64,000 nt of DNA from Artocarpus heterophyllus (GCA_025403435.1 CM046354.1:37488459-37552458), one strand, 5' to 3'. Shown: positions 33,592 to 46,030, numbered from the stretch's first letter. The notes: generated from the sequence alone by a model not told the origin. Translations and numbers: made by a program.

Positions 33592-35607
33592 TGTTTGAAA
33601 AATAGTATGCAACGAAATTTTAAAAATTTTATATCAGAGTATTTTTCAAAACATAAGTTTGACATGCTATATGCACAAATTAACCAGATTTTACTAACCT
33701 TTGTATGCCGAAAAGCTCCTGCAATCAGTGAAGAGAAGTAATGTTCTAGAAGAGCATCAATCAACTGGTCTTCTTTGCTATTCTCTATCTACAATCGGAG
33801 CGAGTATGGGCTCACACATACAGCTCTTCCACCAGGTAACTCTTATTTCAAACAATTGACAGAACCCAATGCAAGTGTTCGTGATTTGTGAACAACAGCT
33901 CTTAGGGACTTTTCAAATTCTTACCGGTAGAGCATCACTCTTAATCTCTTAATTGATCTAAGTAACTCTTAAGACTTACTCCTTATTTACAGAGGTTGGG
34001 TCTAGGGTTAGTCCTTATCAGATTAGGTCTCAAAAATTCAAATTATAATCAAATTCGGATCAACATCTAATAAGATCTGCGTAAAAACGCGTGAACTTAT
34101 CCTTCGCTCATCGACAAGCCTATCAGGATAATCGACAGGCCGAACACCAGGATCGACAGGCCAAACTGTCAAAAAAATATCTCAGCGAATCTTTTCTTTT
34201 TCACCTGAGATTCTATGGGATAAAGTCTCAGTTTTAATTCAAATAACCCAATAGAAAAGTTATCTGATTAAAACAACTTTATCTAGATAATCTCTAAGAA
34301 AATAAATGAATTCCCAAAAATTCTACAAGTTTATCTTGATCTAATTTATCCAAAATTAAATCAACCGATAAGAGATAAGAATTATCCGATCTCAATAATT
34401 CAACAAGTTTATCTTGAATTAATTTTATCACAAAATTAATTCAACCGATAAATAGAAATGAATTATTTGATTCTTCCAAATTTCAACCAATCTAATAAAT
34501 CTGACATAAGTCACCAATTATTGAAAAAGCACACCGTATCGTTACAGGATGTTGTGAACTAGCAAAGGGGACCAAATGGACCTATATAGTTCAAGCTCCT
34601 GATAATTATGAAACCCAATATCCCAGATATACATTTTATAATTATCAACTCCAATGCTACTCCACTAAAATCTTGGAGTTGCACTCTCATACTACATAGA
34701 ATTACAAAGCCCGTATAGCTAAGTCTCCATGACATATCATAGTGTATCGTATCCCCATATGATTATCCATAATCGGCTTAAGAACAAGTTTTGTCTTACC
34801 TTCCCAATTATTTTTATCTTACGTTCCATTATCTCACCATCGGAAAACTTACTATCCAATGACAGTATACCATTCGATTACACCTATGTATCCAAATGGT
34901 TGAACACTCCAGTTTTTCAATTATAGGATAACGTATATAAGAGGATATCACTACTCCTAAAGAGGAGCTATGGATTCCATATATATGAATAACAGGTCTA
35001 CGCTATCAAGAGTCATGCCTCCAACATACCGGCATGCATACCACTATTAAGATGTGGGTGTCACCCTTTGGTACATCAAAAGACACAAGTCAAGACAACG
35101 ACCCCACTATTCATCTCAGGATTAAGATACAATGCAAATGATTGTCTAAAGTGAATCAATTTACCGATCTATTCTAAAGTGAATCAATTTACCGATCTAT
35201 TCACTTTATGTCCCGATCTAACATATTGTCACCTATGACAACGTGCTAATGTTTCTATTCACGGAGTCCACCCCGATGGTCAAGACAAACTATCTCCCAA
35301 TAGGGATATAGACAACATAACAATCTTTACATGAATAAAGCTCCCAACTTTATTCCCTCGATTGTGGATCTTATGATTTAGACCGTCACCTTAAGAATCT
35401 TGTCTTCCGCATAATCTGTCCATCATATGCCCAATTCTTAAGGTTTAGACCACAGTCTCAGACTATTGTTTGCTTAACATATATTCAACAAATATGAACG
35501 TAAAGAGGACAAGATTTGGTACATAAACAATAAATAAATTCTTTATTGATAAAAATGTCTCCAAAAGCTTATTACATTTTTACTTCTTAGGGCATATATG
35601 TCTAACA
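33592..35607 (-). repeat. 5' LTR of the first copia element
   Basis: Length 2,016 bp. It matches 25979-27990 with many substitutions and carries a direct duplication of a segment containing AAGTGAATCAATTTACCGATC around 35148-35205 that is absent from the other LTR. Confidence 0.9.
34109..34170. repeat. Quasi-palindrome array in the right copia LTR
   Basis: Three units with CGA at 34112, 34133 and 34154, an exact 21-bp period like the left LTR. Most CGGC cores have decayed to CGAC, consistent with a G-to-A change in each. Confidence 0.7.
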
Positions 35608-35701
35608 ATTAGTAACGGCATGGGTACAGAAGAGAGAGAGAAGGTGAGATGTTGCAAAGAAACTTGGGCCGGTAATGTAGGTTGTGACACGATGACATGA
35701 A

Positions 35702-36436
35702 AAGAATTCGGCACAAAGTTTTGCGGGTTATTGTCAAAAAAATTAACCCTGGGTCAGTTTATTGTCAACTTGAAACTGACCCTTCCAAAAACAGGTCAGG
35801 TTTGGGTTAACCTGCCTAACCCTAAACTAACCCGCTTATATTTATTTAGATATTTTTTATTCTATTATTATATATCAGATCAAATATAGACAATAGTATA
35901 ACCCTAAACATCAAAACCCTACCTATCACTTTGGAAGACCAATCAGTTCCATTATCCCATCCTTGCTCTAATGGCTCATGGCATTTTAATCATTTCGGTA
36001 TCAATAGTTGTATCAGAATTTGCATTTAGTAATAGTATCAACAGTTGCTATGATGGCTCGTGATATGTTTTGGATATGTTGTGTGTTTTTTAAATTTTTG
36101 GACTGGACTTTCTTGTTGTTGTGGTATGAAACTCATCTAATTTTATGTTTGTTTTTGTGTTATATATATTAGTGTAGACAGGTCATAGGCGGGTTGCTAG
36201 TCGCAATCGGGTTGTGGGCCAAATACGGGTCACGGGTCATTTTCTTTTACATTGCGCATAAGGAACGGGTTGGCACGGGTCGTGTTCGTGTCAACCCATA
36301 CCAAAACGGGTCAGGTTAGGGCTAACAATTTTTAACCCGTTCATGTCACAGGTCAAGTTACTGTTGACTTAATTTTTGTAAAAATTGACCCCAACCCTAC
36401 ACCAACCCGACCCATTGACCTAGTTTGCCACCCCTA
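35702..36436. mobile_element. Decayed non-autonomous hAT-like element
   Basis: The right end reads GTTTGCCACCCCTA, so the minus strand starts TAGGGGTGGCAAAC, a common hAT terminus. The interior is made of GGGTC/GGGTT-type repeats in both orientations (35745-35850 and 36175-36420), as in many plant non-autonomous hAT elements. The flank after the right end is AAAGAAAC; on the left AAAGAATT precedes a poorly matching terminus, so the duplication is only partial. There is no transposase. A TA tract and an AT-rich middle separate the two repeat-rich ends. Confidence 0.5.
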
Positions 36437-38400
36437 AAAGAAACGGGTTGATTTGCAGGGTTGTCTGGAGATGGTGGTAGTTGGGTTGTAGAGAGATCGA
36501 GAGTGGGAAGAAAGAGAGAGGAGGGAAGAAAAAGGAAAATTAAAAAAAAAAACAACAACAACAACTAATTCATTTGAGGCTTGTCTTAAAATTTTTTACC
36601 TTATGGCATTAGTCAATTTGCATCTAATTTGTATGCTAGCCACCCTAATTTTCTTCGTTGTATTTGGACTTGGTTTGTCTTGTATTTTGACTCAAATAAG
36701 TTGTTGATTGAATTAATTCATTTATTGTTATGCCTTTGGATATATTTAGAATGCTTGTTGGGGTGGTTTCAGCTTCAAACTTTTAATCGCAAATAGTATA
36801 AATAGTATAAAGCTCTTATATATTATAATGGGCAATTCAAACAATTGTCGTTTGTGCTTTTCTCTCAAACATCATAATTATTTTAAAAGTCAAAAAAAGG
36901 TTTTAATTGAATGGAAGCTGTCTAACTACTCATCTTCAACTATTCGGTTACTACAACCAAAATTCTTCCAAAAAAATGAAGAGCCTGTTGTTTGTTGGAT
37001 TGGCTCAATTTTTTGGACTCGAAGTGTTGAAAATAGCTCGAATACACATTTGGTGAAGGAAAAGTTTGAATCCCCGTGACTGATTCAAATCTAATTTTTT
37101 TCAAGTTCTCCTCTCCTTGTAAATTCTGAGAATTCGGATCAGTATTTTACAGTGAACGTTACTTTTTTTCTTTCCTATACTTAAAAAAAGATATATCATT
37201 ACTTCTTCATTCAATATCCGATTGAGAAGATTTTTATAATACTATGTTTTAAGATTTACTTTTTACAAATGTCACGTATGTTCATTTAACATGTAATATG
37301 AAAGATAGTGTAGCATAAACTTTTTTAAGTATGACATAAATAAAACAACTTTTAAAAATACGACATAATATGTAATTTTCTCTTTTTTGTGTTCATAATA
37401 ACGAGACTAATAAATTAAAATCCATATTACATATTTAAAATGTTATGAGCACTAAGTTGTTCATAATAAAGAGAGAAATAAATTAAAATTCATATTGCAT
37501 ATTTAAAATGTTATGAGCACTAGGTTTTGCTACATTTCTTAGTAAATCAAAAAAATTTCCATTATTTATCCAAACACAAATTCCAGTTTTATTCTTTATT
37601 TAGATCAACACTTTAACTAAAATTTAAATCACACAATTCAAATAAAAATCTTTTAAATCAATACAATTCAAATTAACCTACCAAACAGACATATAGAAGT
37701 TAGATGACATGTCATAATGGCCCAATATCCTCCATGAAATAACAAAACGGAAAATTCTAAGAAATGTCAGGTTTAAAAGCAAATATCTGATATCTATTTT
37801 AAGATGTTAACAAATATCATATTTCAATTCACCAATCTAAATATTAAATAAAATACCTTAATCTAATCTAGGTTTTTTTCCTCCTCTTTCTCTCTCTTCC
37901 TCACTCCTCAGCCGCGGCTCTTCCACTCTCTTCTCCCCCATTCCTCTCTCCTCTATCTCCTCCACGTGAGTCTTTTCTCCTCCAAAACGCAAGTCTACCA
38001 AAGTACCGGTCTTCTAGTGCCAAGATCCATGGCCGAGATTGTCGGAATTCATTGTCTCCATCATGATCGAGTTTTCCACTGCTGTCAAGCTAGCCACCGA
38101 CAACCTCCTCTACCTCGTGTGACACACGAAATCCACGACCGATGATGATGACAACTTTGACTGTTTGTGATTTTGACTAAAGAAGAAAGAGAAGGACGGG
38201 GAGCGAGAGGAAAAACAGAGGAGAGAAAAGGAAGGAGGAGGGATCCACTTATCTTTGGTGAGATTTTGATCTCCTCTAAGCAGCATCTCGAACAACGAGG
38301 AGGGAGGGAGAAACATACATACAGAGGAGAGAGAAAGAGGCTTGAATTGAGAATACAGAAATAAAGAGGCTTGAATTTGATAAAAGAGCCCTGAAGAAAG
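36437..38400. other. Non-coding DNA between two transposons
   Basis: No gene supported. It contains a GA-rich segment (36480-36540), a 68-bp tandem duplication (37391-37526), and a CT-rich then GA-rich stretch (37870-38340). That last stretch reads as low-complexity peptides on both strands and is not coding. Confidence 0.5.
37391..37526 (+). repeat. 68-bp tandem duplication
   Basis: Units 37391-37458 and 37459-37526 both begin GTTCATAATA and end TTATGAGCACTARGTT, with a handful of substitutions. Confidence 0.8.
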
Positions 38401-41191
38401 TTAATTGGAGAAATAACCTACTTTTTTTTGGCACCAAAAAAGTGACGACATGTGTCCCATTTGGTCTTATTCATCCACCTCATTTATCCATGTCAGCCTA
38501 CCTGGCCCTCTCATTTATCCACCTCAAAATGCCCGACCTCCATATGTTGTTGTTTTTGCCCCTATTGTTCAGTTTGAACTCCCCAAAACCAAACATCTTC
38601 TTGCCCTTCTTCTTCTCGTAAAAGAGCAAACAGAGCGCTTTTATCAAATTTCCCCCAAATTTTCCTCTCTTCTCTTGGCTCCCTATTCTCGTCCAGAGCA
38701 AGCAACCCGTAAAGGATAAACGCAAAGGGCAAAAAGATTAGTAGAAAGAGTCCAATCCATTTCGAACCACCCTCCCTCTCCTCTGCCGAAAACCCCCCAG
38801 CCCTCTCCTCTCCTTCTCAGGCCAATCTGTGGCTATGGTCCACCGTCGTCATCTGTCCGTTCACCATTTGTCAGTCCAACCACGGTCCCTCTCCTCTGCC
38901 AAGAACCCCCCAACCCTCTCCTCTAATTCTCTGGCCAATCTACGACTGTCGTCCACCATCATCGTCGTTGTTCGCGGTGCGCCTGATGTCTCCGTCTGTT
39001 CGCCATTTGTCAGTCAACGCTGCTACAAGGTCAGTATAATATGTTTGGTTGGTTTCCTTTGTCTGCTATTGGTTGTGAATCGTGATTTATGGAGTAATTT
39101 GATGGTTAAAAAGCCCTAGAAAGAATGCTAGGTCAGTTTTTAGGATTGGAATTTTGATGGGATTTTGGATTTGAACCTTGTACTTTGCAAAAGCATCATA
39201 TGTTTAATTTTGGAATTTTGTGTAAATTTTTTCGCTGTGTAAGTTGGAAGAGGTTTAATTTTATTTTATACATTCTGTGTAAATTCTACATTCGATGAAA
39301 AAAATTAAACAAAGTAAAGGAAAAATATATAATTATCAAGGAAAAGAAAAAGGGAAAAAGATAATTGAAAAAAAATGTGGTTGGAGAATGATGGGGGTGT
39401 GATTGATGACATTTATTTGCTAATGAGGTATGATTAATGACATAGTAATGCTTATGCCCGCCTCAACAGTCAATACTCCAAAGACATCAATGTGAAATTT
39501 TATAGTTAGTGGAGGGAATAGTTAAATGTGAGTTGAGTTATCAAAGTGTATGTTACTTACTCCAAAGGTAGCAATTTGTATTGGAAAAATGATGGTTGTA
39601 TCTGTTTTGGTTGGAAAACTAGAGGATATATTCATGTTAGGGATGTCTCTATGCAAGAACCAGAAGGCATCAAATTTTAGTTCAACTACTATAGTTGGTT
39701 CAAATTTAAATTTTGTTTCCTGCATATATTAATTTGGTAGCTTATAGATTTGGACTATTTGATTGCAATTTATATGCGATCCAAAAGCATATGACTTACA
39801 CATATTCCTCTCTCTTAGTCTATGGTTTTTAAAAATTAAGAGTGTTATGCATAATTCATTGCAATATTGTTGAATGGGAACGTTGAATAGAAATGTTGAA
39901 TTGATGTTTGGAATGTCAATACTGTTCTCGCAGACTCGCACATTTCAGAAACTTATCTATGTAAATGCTTTCAACTTCAATGACTGACTAAAAATTTGAA
40001 ATAAATTGTGCCCATTTACATTTATTTATTTGTTATGCCTTTGAAGGTGGATTTTTTTGTTATGTTATGGACACCATAATTTGAATTTGTGTTCATAAAG
40101 ACTGACCCAATAAGTGGATTGTGGATTGATTGCAAAGAGTGGGTACATATTCCACATTGCAAATTGGAATATGGAAATGTGACATAGGATTCAATCCCTT
40201 GGTACCCAAAGATGCACAAATTTAAAGCATCATACTTGTGGAGACGATTTTAAACATCTTGCAAAATTACTTAAAGTTATTAGCAATTACCAATTTTTGG
40301 TAAATATGTACACCATTTCATTGCTAATCATTATCTGCAACAATGTCTTGGGAAGTCATGGTTATAAGTAATAAGTCAAGCATTAAAAGAACTAGAATAA
40401 TGTACTAAATTAGCTTCCTTGAACTTACAAGGATTCCTCAATGGCATGCACCCTTTACTATTTTACACCAGCCAAGTTGTACTAAGTTAGCTAAGCTCTT
40501 CTCTCCCCCCCCCCCCCCCCCCCCCCCCAACATTTTGGTCATAAATTGGAGGCCGATTATAGGAAAATAAAAACATACGTCTCAGATTTACAAAGAGATA
40601 ATCAAATATCAAAATTAGCTTTGGGTCCATAATATCCATTAAAAAAAAGAAAGGAGAAGAAAAAGATAAAGATAGTGTTTTTGTCCTTTCAGGGCAGAAA
40701 TGAATTTTTCCCCTCTTCGAAACAATAAAAAATAAACAATGTTAATCTTAAATGCAAGTGTGGGTACTTCCTACTTGATGTCCTCATTCTATGCATAAAT
40801 TAGAAGTTATTAGGTTAGCAGTAAAAGTCCAAAGTGTGGTCTTATACTACACCAAATGTATAAAGAAAATGAGAGAAGTCATCTGTTTCACTCCAATACC
40901 AAAAAAAAGAAAATAGCAAGCTAAAGAAATTAGAAATTCACTACATTGCCAACTGTCGGTTTTCTTTCTCTTAAAAGCTCAATCTTTAATTTTCATTCAA
41001 AAATATTATTTAAGGGAACTTGATACAAAACTCTCTTTGCTGTCTGATTCCTTTTTGCCATCTATCTCTTCCACAAATCCTTAAATTTTTGCTCTTTCAC
41101 TTCTTCTACCGACAAGTCAGAAGCCATTTGAAATTACTTGAAGACCTGAAGGCATTTTGGAATTCGTGCTTTGGTTGCTAGCTGCCGAATA
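38401..41191. other. Non-coding region upstream of the DUF1985 gene
   Basis: No gene supported. 38768-38880 and 38881-39015 are an imperfect tandem repeat (both contain CCCTCTCCTCTGCC, then CTCTGGCCAATCT or CAGGCCAATCT, then CCATTTGTCAGTC). A run of 26 C lies at 40505-40530. The rest is AT-rich. Confidence 0.45.
40505..40530 (+). repeat. Poly-C run (26 nt)
   Basis: An uninterrupted C homopolymer. The exact length is the kind that assemblies get wrong. Confidence 0.85.
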
Positions 41192-41968
41192 ATGGTTAGT
41201 TTAGTTCTGAACTTTTTTTTTCTGGCTTTTCTATGTTTGTTCCTACTATTGTTGGTTTTTTTTTTTTTTTTGTCTATTGAAATTTTGATTTTTTCGAATG
41301 ACTTTTTGGGATTCTTGTTATCTATTTATTACTACTTTTGTGTTTTCAATCTGCCTTTCATTTATGCTCTTGATTATTGATAGGTTAAATTGATTGATAA
41401 GATTCTAGCCTTAAACATTTCTTCTTTTCGGCAAATTTGATGATAGTCCTCTGGAATGGTAGTTTTCATGTCAGACCAATTTTTCATAATCGTAGCTCAA
41501 AAATAATATGACCATTGCATTAGTTATGCTACCAATTGTTATTTCTGTGTTTTACAGTTATGATTCAGATTGTTGTTAGAATTATTATGAAGGCATTAAG
41601 AAATAAACAAATAAAGGGAGTTAATGATTAGTGAAACCAAATAACCTGTGTAAAAGTTACATATTTGGCTATTGAGATGATATGAAGGAATGCAGAAACT
41701 AGTTTTTACCATTTTCTTTTTCTGCAACAAGTGCATCTAATTTGGTTCTTTTCTTTTCATCTGTGAACTTGTTGTAGGATAATTTTTATGTGTAACAACA
41801 ATGTCTATGATGGTGTTTGCATTATCTCGTAAGATAAACATCTCCTTCTGATATACTTGGAATGGGGCTATCTTGTTTTTTTAATTGCTCCTTGGTGTTA
41901 ATTCTGTTGTAATTGTTTTTTAAATTTGTTCTCAATTTTTATGAAATTTGTTTTTTATATTAAGCAGC

Positions 41969-43855
41969 CTCTAAGACTAGATCTTGTGTTAAGGAGTGAA
42001 GAGCACTACGATTGCAGGGTGTCAAAGAAATCAAAATACAAGCATTATGCGAAGTTCATTATAGACAATCTAGATCCAGATGATCTGCAATGGTTTAGAG
42101 GCACCCAATTTGGCCAAGTGTTGGGCGTGGCTAAAGATTTTCAACACTCTAGCCAGTTGTTGTGGTCATTGGTGCTGCGGATAGCAGTAGTTAACTGTGA
42201 GAATGAATTTTGGATGGTGGTTAATCGTGTTCCAATTAGGTACACATTAAAGGATTTTGCATTGCTAATAGGATTGTATTGCGGTGATGAGTATCCTATT
42301 CTTGACGAAGCAAATGAGGATGACGGGGATGAGGAAGATAAGGATGATGCTACTCCACCCTTTATGCATAGGCACTGCCCGGATAACGTAGAAGTTTCCA
42401 TCTATGATGTTATGGAGAAGATGGAACAGGACAATGAAGCCGTAGACAATTTGGAGAAGAGAAAGATGGCGGCTTTCATTTTTGTCGTTGGTGTTTTAAT
42501 GGCCAATGACAAAATTTGCATGAAAATCAAAGCACAGTTCCTAACTTTGGTCGATAACATAGATGCTTTCTGTGCTTATCCTTGGGGCCGAGAGTCTTTT
42601 AATTATTCAATCAAGCAACTAAAAAAGGATATAAGGAGTAAGTGCGGCTTGAGCAATGCAACATTCACTTTTAATGGATTTATATATCCGTTTAAGGTAA
42701 TTAAACATTGAGCAATTTATATATTAGTTTGTATTTGATATCGTATTTATCGTTTTATATTTAATATAATATTTTATCCAAATTTTAAGTTTGGTATAGG
42801 TATTTGCGTATGAGTACATCCCTGCGGTGGCAAACAGATTTGCTACCCCTATCCCAACAGAAGATCCTGTGCCCCGAATGTGTCGTTGGAGGACATTAAA
42901 GTGGAGGGGTGCAGCCAATCCTTCGAGGGTTGAGATAAGCAATTTAATAGATGGGTCACAGGTTAGTGTCTGCCTACTACTCGTGTAATGATTTGTATTA
43001 AGTATAAGAAACATGGTCTTAACAAGAATTTTTGTAATTTGTTTTGCAGGATATTCGTAGCATGTTGTTTGCTGTGAATGAGGAGATGAGAACCCCATGG
43101 ATGGTCAAATTTAGGCCTTTTGTGGGAATAAATGTTGATCCAATTATAAGGCAGTTGACTGAGATTCTTGATCGAGGAGAGCGTGTAGTGTTTAGCCATG
43201 ACCATCTAGAGCATGTTTCTCCCTTGTTGATCAAGATGCGCCCTCAACTTCCAAACATCAAGATGCTCCTCCCAGAGTAGTGCGGCTTGAGAGTGGGGTC
43301 CAAGCCATCAGGAAAGAGTAAGAAGCCATGAGAAGAGAAATGGCTTTGGGGTTTGAGCAGTTGAAACAGCATATTTCTGACCAATTCAAACATTTGTCAG
43401 AAATTATGCTGTCAAGGGGACATCATGAGTATCATTACAATGGGGGTCATGAAGAAGGTTTGCCAACATGGTCTCCCTCACCTCGTCCCTCTCCTCGCAC
43501 TACGGCTTAGCCTCACTCTACACCCTTGCCTGAAGATGAGCCACCCGTTGTTTCCTCACCTCGCACTACTCCCATACCTGAAGCCGGATCGCCACACTTA
43601 TCGAGCTCACCCAAGGAAGCTTCGGCCCAACCTCACAATACAGTCGTGCCTGATATATGTCGTACACTATCCATTCCTTCCTCGCCTCACACAACAACCT
43701 CGCCTCGCTCACCTCATCCTACACATAGCACTGATATAGTGGTCTACAATGAAGAACCACGACCACTACAAGTAGAAAGACCACGAAGACCGTAGAGGAT
43801 CAGAACAATATCACAATATATGCGAACTCCATATACTGATCCTAGAAGTAAATGA
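41969..43855 (+). pseudogene. DUF1985 protein of a Mutator-like element, truncated
   Basis: Exons 41969-42696, 42800-42961 and 43050-43280 join in phase 0 with GT-AG introns. A possible first exon ends with ATG at 41192-41194 before GTTAGT. The first block contains the DUF1985 signature FRGTQFGQVLGVAK...LVLRIAVVNCENEFWMVVNRVPIRYTLKDFALLIGLY, followed by an acidic run. After a stop at 43278 the reading continues in another frame (MRREMALGFEQLKQHISDQF, probably coiled coil), then a Pro/Ser-rich linker to about 43855 with further stops at 43508 and 43793. The Ulp1 peptidase domain that normally follows is absent. The function of DUF1985 is unknown. It is a broken transposon gene, not a host gene. 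Confidence 0.75.
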
Positions 43856-44169
43856 TTAAAGTGTTTGTCCTATGTATATGGTCAATGTACTTGTTTGGGT
43901 TATGTTTGTAGGCTTTCTAGTTTTCTGGATTATGTTTGCAAGACAATGTCCTTGCTGGATTGTGTTTGCAGGTTTTGGATATTCTTTAATGTAAGCAGTT
44001 ATGCTGTCGAATTTTATTTTTTTTTTTGAGGAAGAAGAACAAAGCAACTTTTCCAATATTTTGTGTAAACGGTTATGGGGAATTGACAAAGTTTGTAACC
44101 AAATATTGTGAAATGATTTTACTAATTTTCTTTAATGTGTTTATTTGTAAACTAATAATTTTTTGTTAC
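43856..44169. other. Spacer after the DUF1985 gene
   Basis: Non-coding. Short strings of the type CTTGYTKGRTTATGTTTGYAGG recur about every 45-60 bp (43890, 43930, 43955), suggesting a small decayed tandem repeat. No gene. Confidence 0.4.
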
Positions 44170-45850
44170 GGAGAATTGACACACTCTGCATAATGAATTC
44201 ACATGGGGTCGATATAAGTTCCACATAGGGGTGTGTAGATGCGTAGTCGACATGGGGTTGATATAAGTTCAACATGGGGGTGTACATCCTAGGTCGATAT
44301 GGGTCGACACAGGGTTGACATAAGGTCTACACAAGTAAAATTTTTCTAAATCTTTTCAATTATATGAGGTCGATATGGGTCAACAGGTGTCAACCCATAC
44401 CGAGCCATATCAACATGGGTCGACATGGATTTATAGTGACTCCATAAAGAATATGATACATGGGGGTAGTTTTTTACGATGGGGTGAAATTTTGACCAAA
44501 AAGACACCAAGGTTGATATGGGTCGACCCATATCGACCTAGGTTTCTTTGTGACCCCCACTTGACATGTCCATCTTCCATGTTATATTTGTACATTTTTT
44601 AATTTCATGTGTGAACTCATATCCTATTAATGGGTTGAACATTATAGTGACTCCATAAAGAATATAATGTTCCTTTGACTATTTCACTTCTCATGTGATG
44701 ACTCTTACACATGGAAACATGGTGTGAAATCCCACACCATGTTTTCTCTTTAAATATGATACATGGGGGTAGTTTTTTACTATGGGGTGAAATTTTGACC
44801 AAAAAGACATCGAGGTCGATATGGGTCGACATAAGGTCGACATGGGGTCGACTCCATGTCAACCCATATGGACCCAGGTTTCATTGTGACCCCCACTTGA
44901 CATGTCTATCTTCCATGTTATATTTGTACATTTTTTAATTTCATGTGTGAACTCACATGCTATAGTTACTCCATAAAGAATATATGTTCCTTTGACTATT
45001 TCCCTTCTCATGCGATGACTCTTACACATGGAAACATGGTGTGAAATCCCACACCATGTTTTCTCTTTAAATATGATACACGGGGGTAGTTTTTTACGAT
45101 GGGGTGAAATTTTGACCAAAAAGACACCGAGGTCGATATGGGTCAACATAAGGTCGACATGGGGTCGACCCCATGTCGACTCCATGTCGACCCATATTGA
45201 CCTAGGTTTCTTTGTGACCCCCACTTAACGTGTCCATCTTCTATTTATATTTGTACATTTTTTAATTTCATGTGTGAACTCACATCCTCTTAATAGGTTG
45301 AACATTAAAGAGCATAAAGAATACAATGTTCCTTTGAAAGATGTTTCTTCTCCTGCAGTGATTCTTTGTGATGGAAACATGCAGAGAAATCCCATAGGTA
45401 CAATTTTTCTTTAAATATAATACATGGGGGTCGTGATATATGATGGGGTGAATTTTTTACCAAAAAGACACCGAAGTCGACGTGGGTCGACATGGGGTCG
45501 ACATGGTGAATTTCTCTTTAAATATGTTCCTTTGACTATTCCATGGGGTCAACCCGTATTGACCTCATATAATTGAAAGAATATAGGAAAATTACGACAT
45601 GGGTCGACCTTATGTCGACCCTGTGTTGACCTATATCGACCCAAGATTTACACTGACTCCGACTTGACGTGTCCAGGCACAATGTTATATTTGTGCATTT
45701 TTTAATTTCATGTGTGAACTCTCATATTCGTAATGGGTTGAACATTAAAGAAGGTCGATACCATGTAGACCCATGTCGACCCTATTCTTTTGTACTTGTA
45801 CATGTCACTCTATAGCTTTATAAGGAGGTTGATACTATGTAGACCCACCT
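44170..45850. repeat. Tandem array with GTCGAC-rich cores between converging MULE genes
   Basis: Repeat units begin with TCCATAAAGAATAT at 44441, 44652, 44970 and about 45311, so full units are about 318-341 bp and the first is shortened to 211. Each unit has a conserved spacer (GACCCCCACTTGACRTGTC and TTTGTACATTTTTTAATTTCATG) and a core of alternating GGTCGACATGGGG, GTCGACCCCATGTCGAC and ATATGGGTCGAC strings, largely self-complementary. Array edges (44170-44440 and 45520-45850) hold isolated core motifs. Open stretches appear on both strands only because the unit lacks stops. Confidence 0.75.
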
Positions 45851-46030
45851 CGATAACACTAATTTTTAAGTTTTGTAAATTTCGACAGCATAACGACTTA
45901 ATTTAGTCATACTCTAAGGAAACCCTGTATAGAACAATACGGAACAAGAGAATAATGATATTAAATGGAACAATTAACAATAACTTCATCAAAAACATAA
46001 AAAGTCATTATCTCTTAGCAACAAACGAAA

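Larger units (their letters stand above)
25979..35607 (-). mobile_element. Complete Ty1/copia LTR retrotransposon, older copy
   Basis: The element is 9,629 bp long. Flanks ATTGG (25974-25978) and ATTAG (35608-35612) form a target duplication with one mismatch. On the minus strand it reads TGTTAGACAT...CAAACA or CCAACA. The order gag, protease, integrase, reverse transcriptase, RNase H is the copia order. The tRNA-Met primer site is at 33579-33589 and the polypurine tract at 27991-28001. The LTRs differ at roughly one position in twelve in the 215 bp I compared (26990-27200 against 34600-34810), so it is much older than the gypsy insertion. The coding region has several frameshifts and stops. 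Confidence 0.93.

Noticed and set aside
36828..37079. 83-codon open frame on the plus strand
   Set aside because: No recognisable domain, no neighbouring exon, AT-rich setting.
38829..39119. 96-codon open frame
   Set aside because: It overlaps an imperfect tandem CT-rich repeat and ends in low-complexity hydrophobic sequence.
41926..41968. N-terminal extension MFSIFMKFVFYIKQ of the DUF1985 ORF
   Set aside because: It is a T-rich intron end leading to a CAG acceptor at 41966-41968.
44346..45228. Several similar 60-120 codon open frames on both strands
   Set aside because: They are shadows of the GTCGAC-rich tandem repeat, which happens to lack stops.
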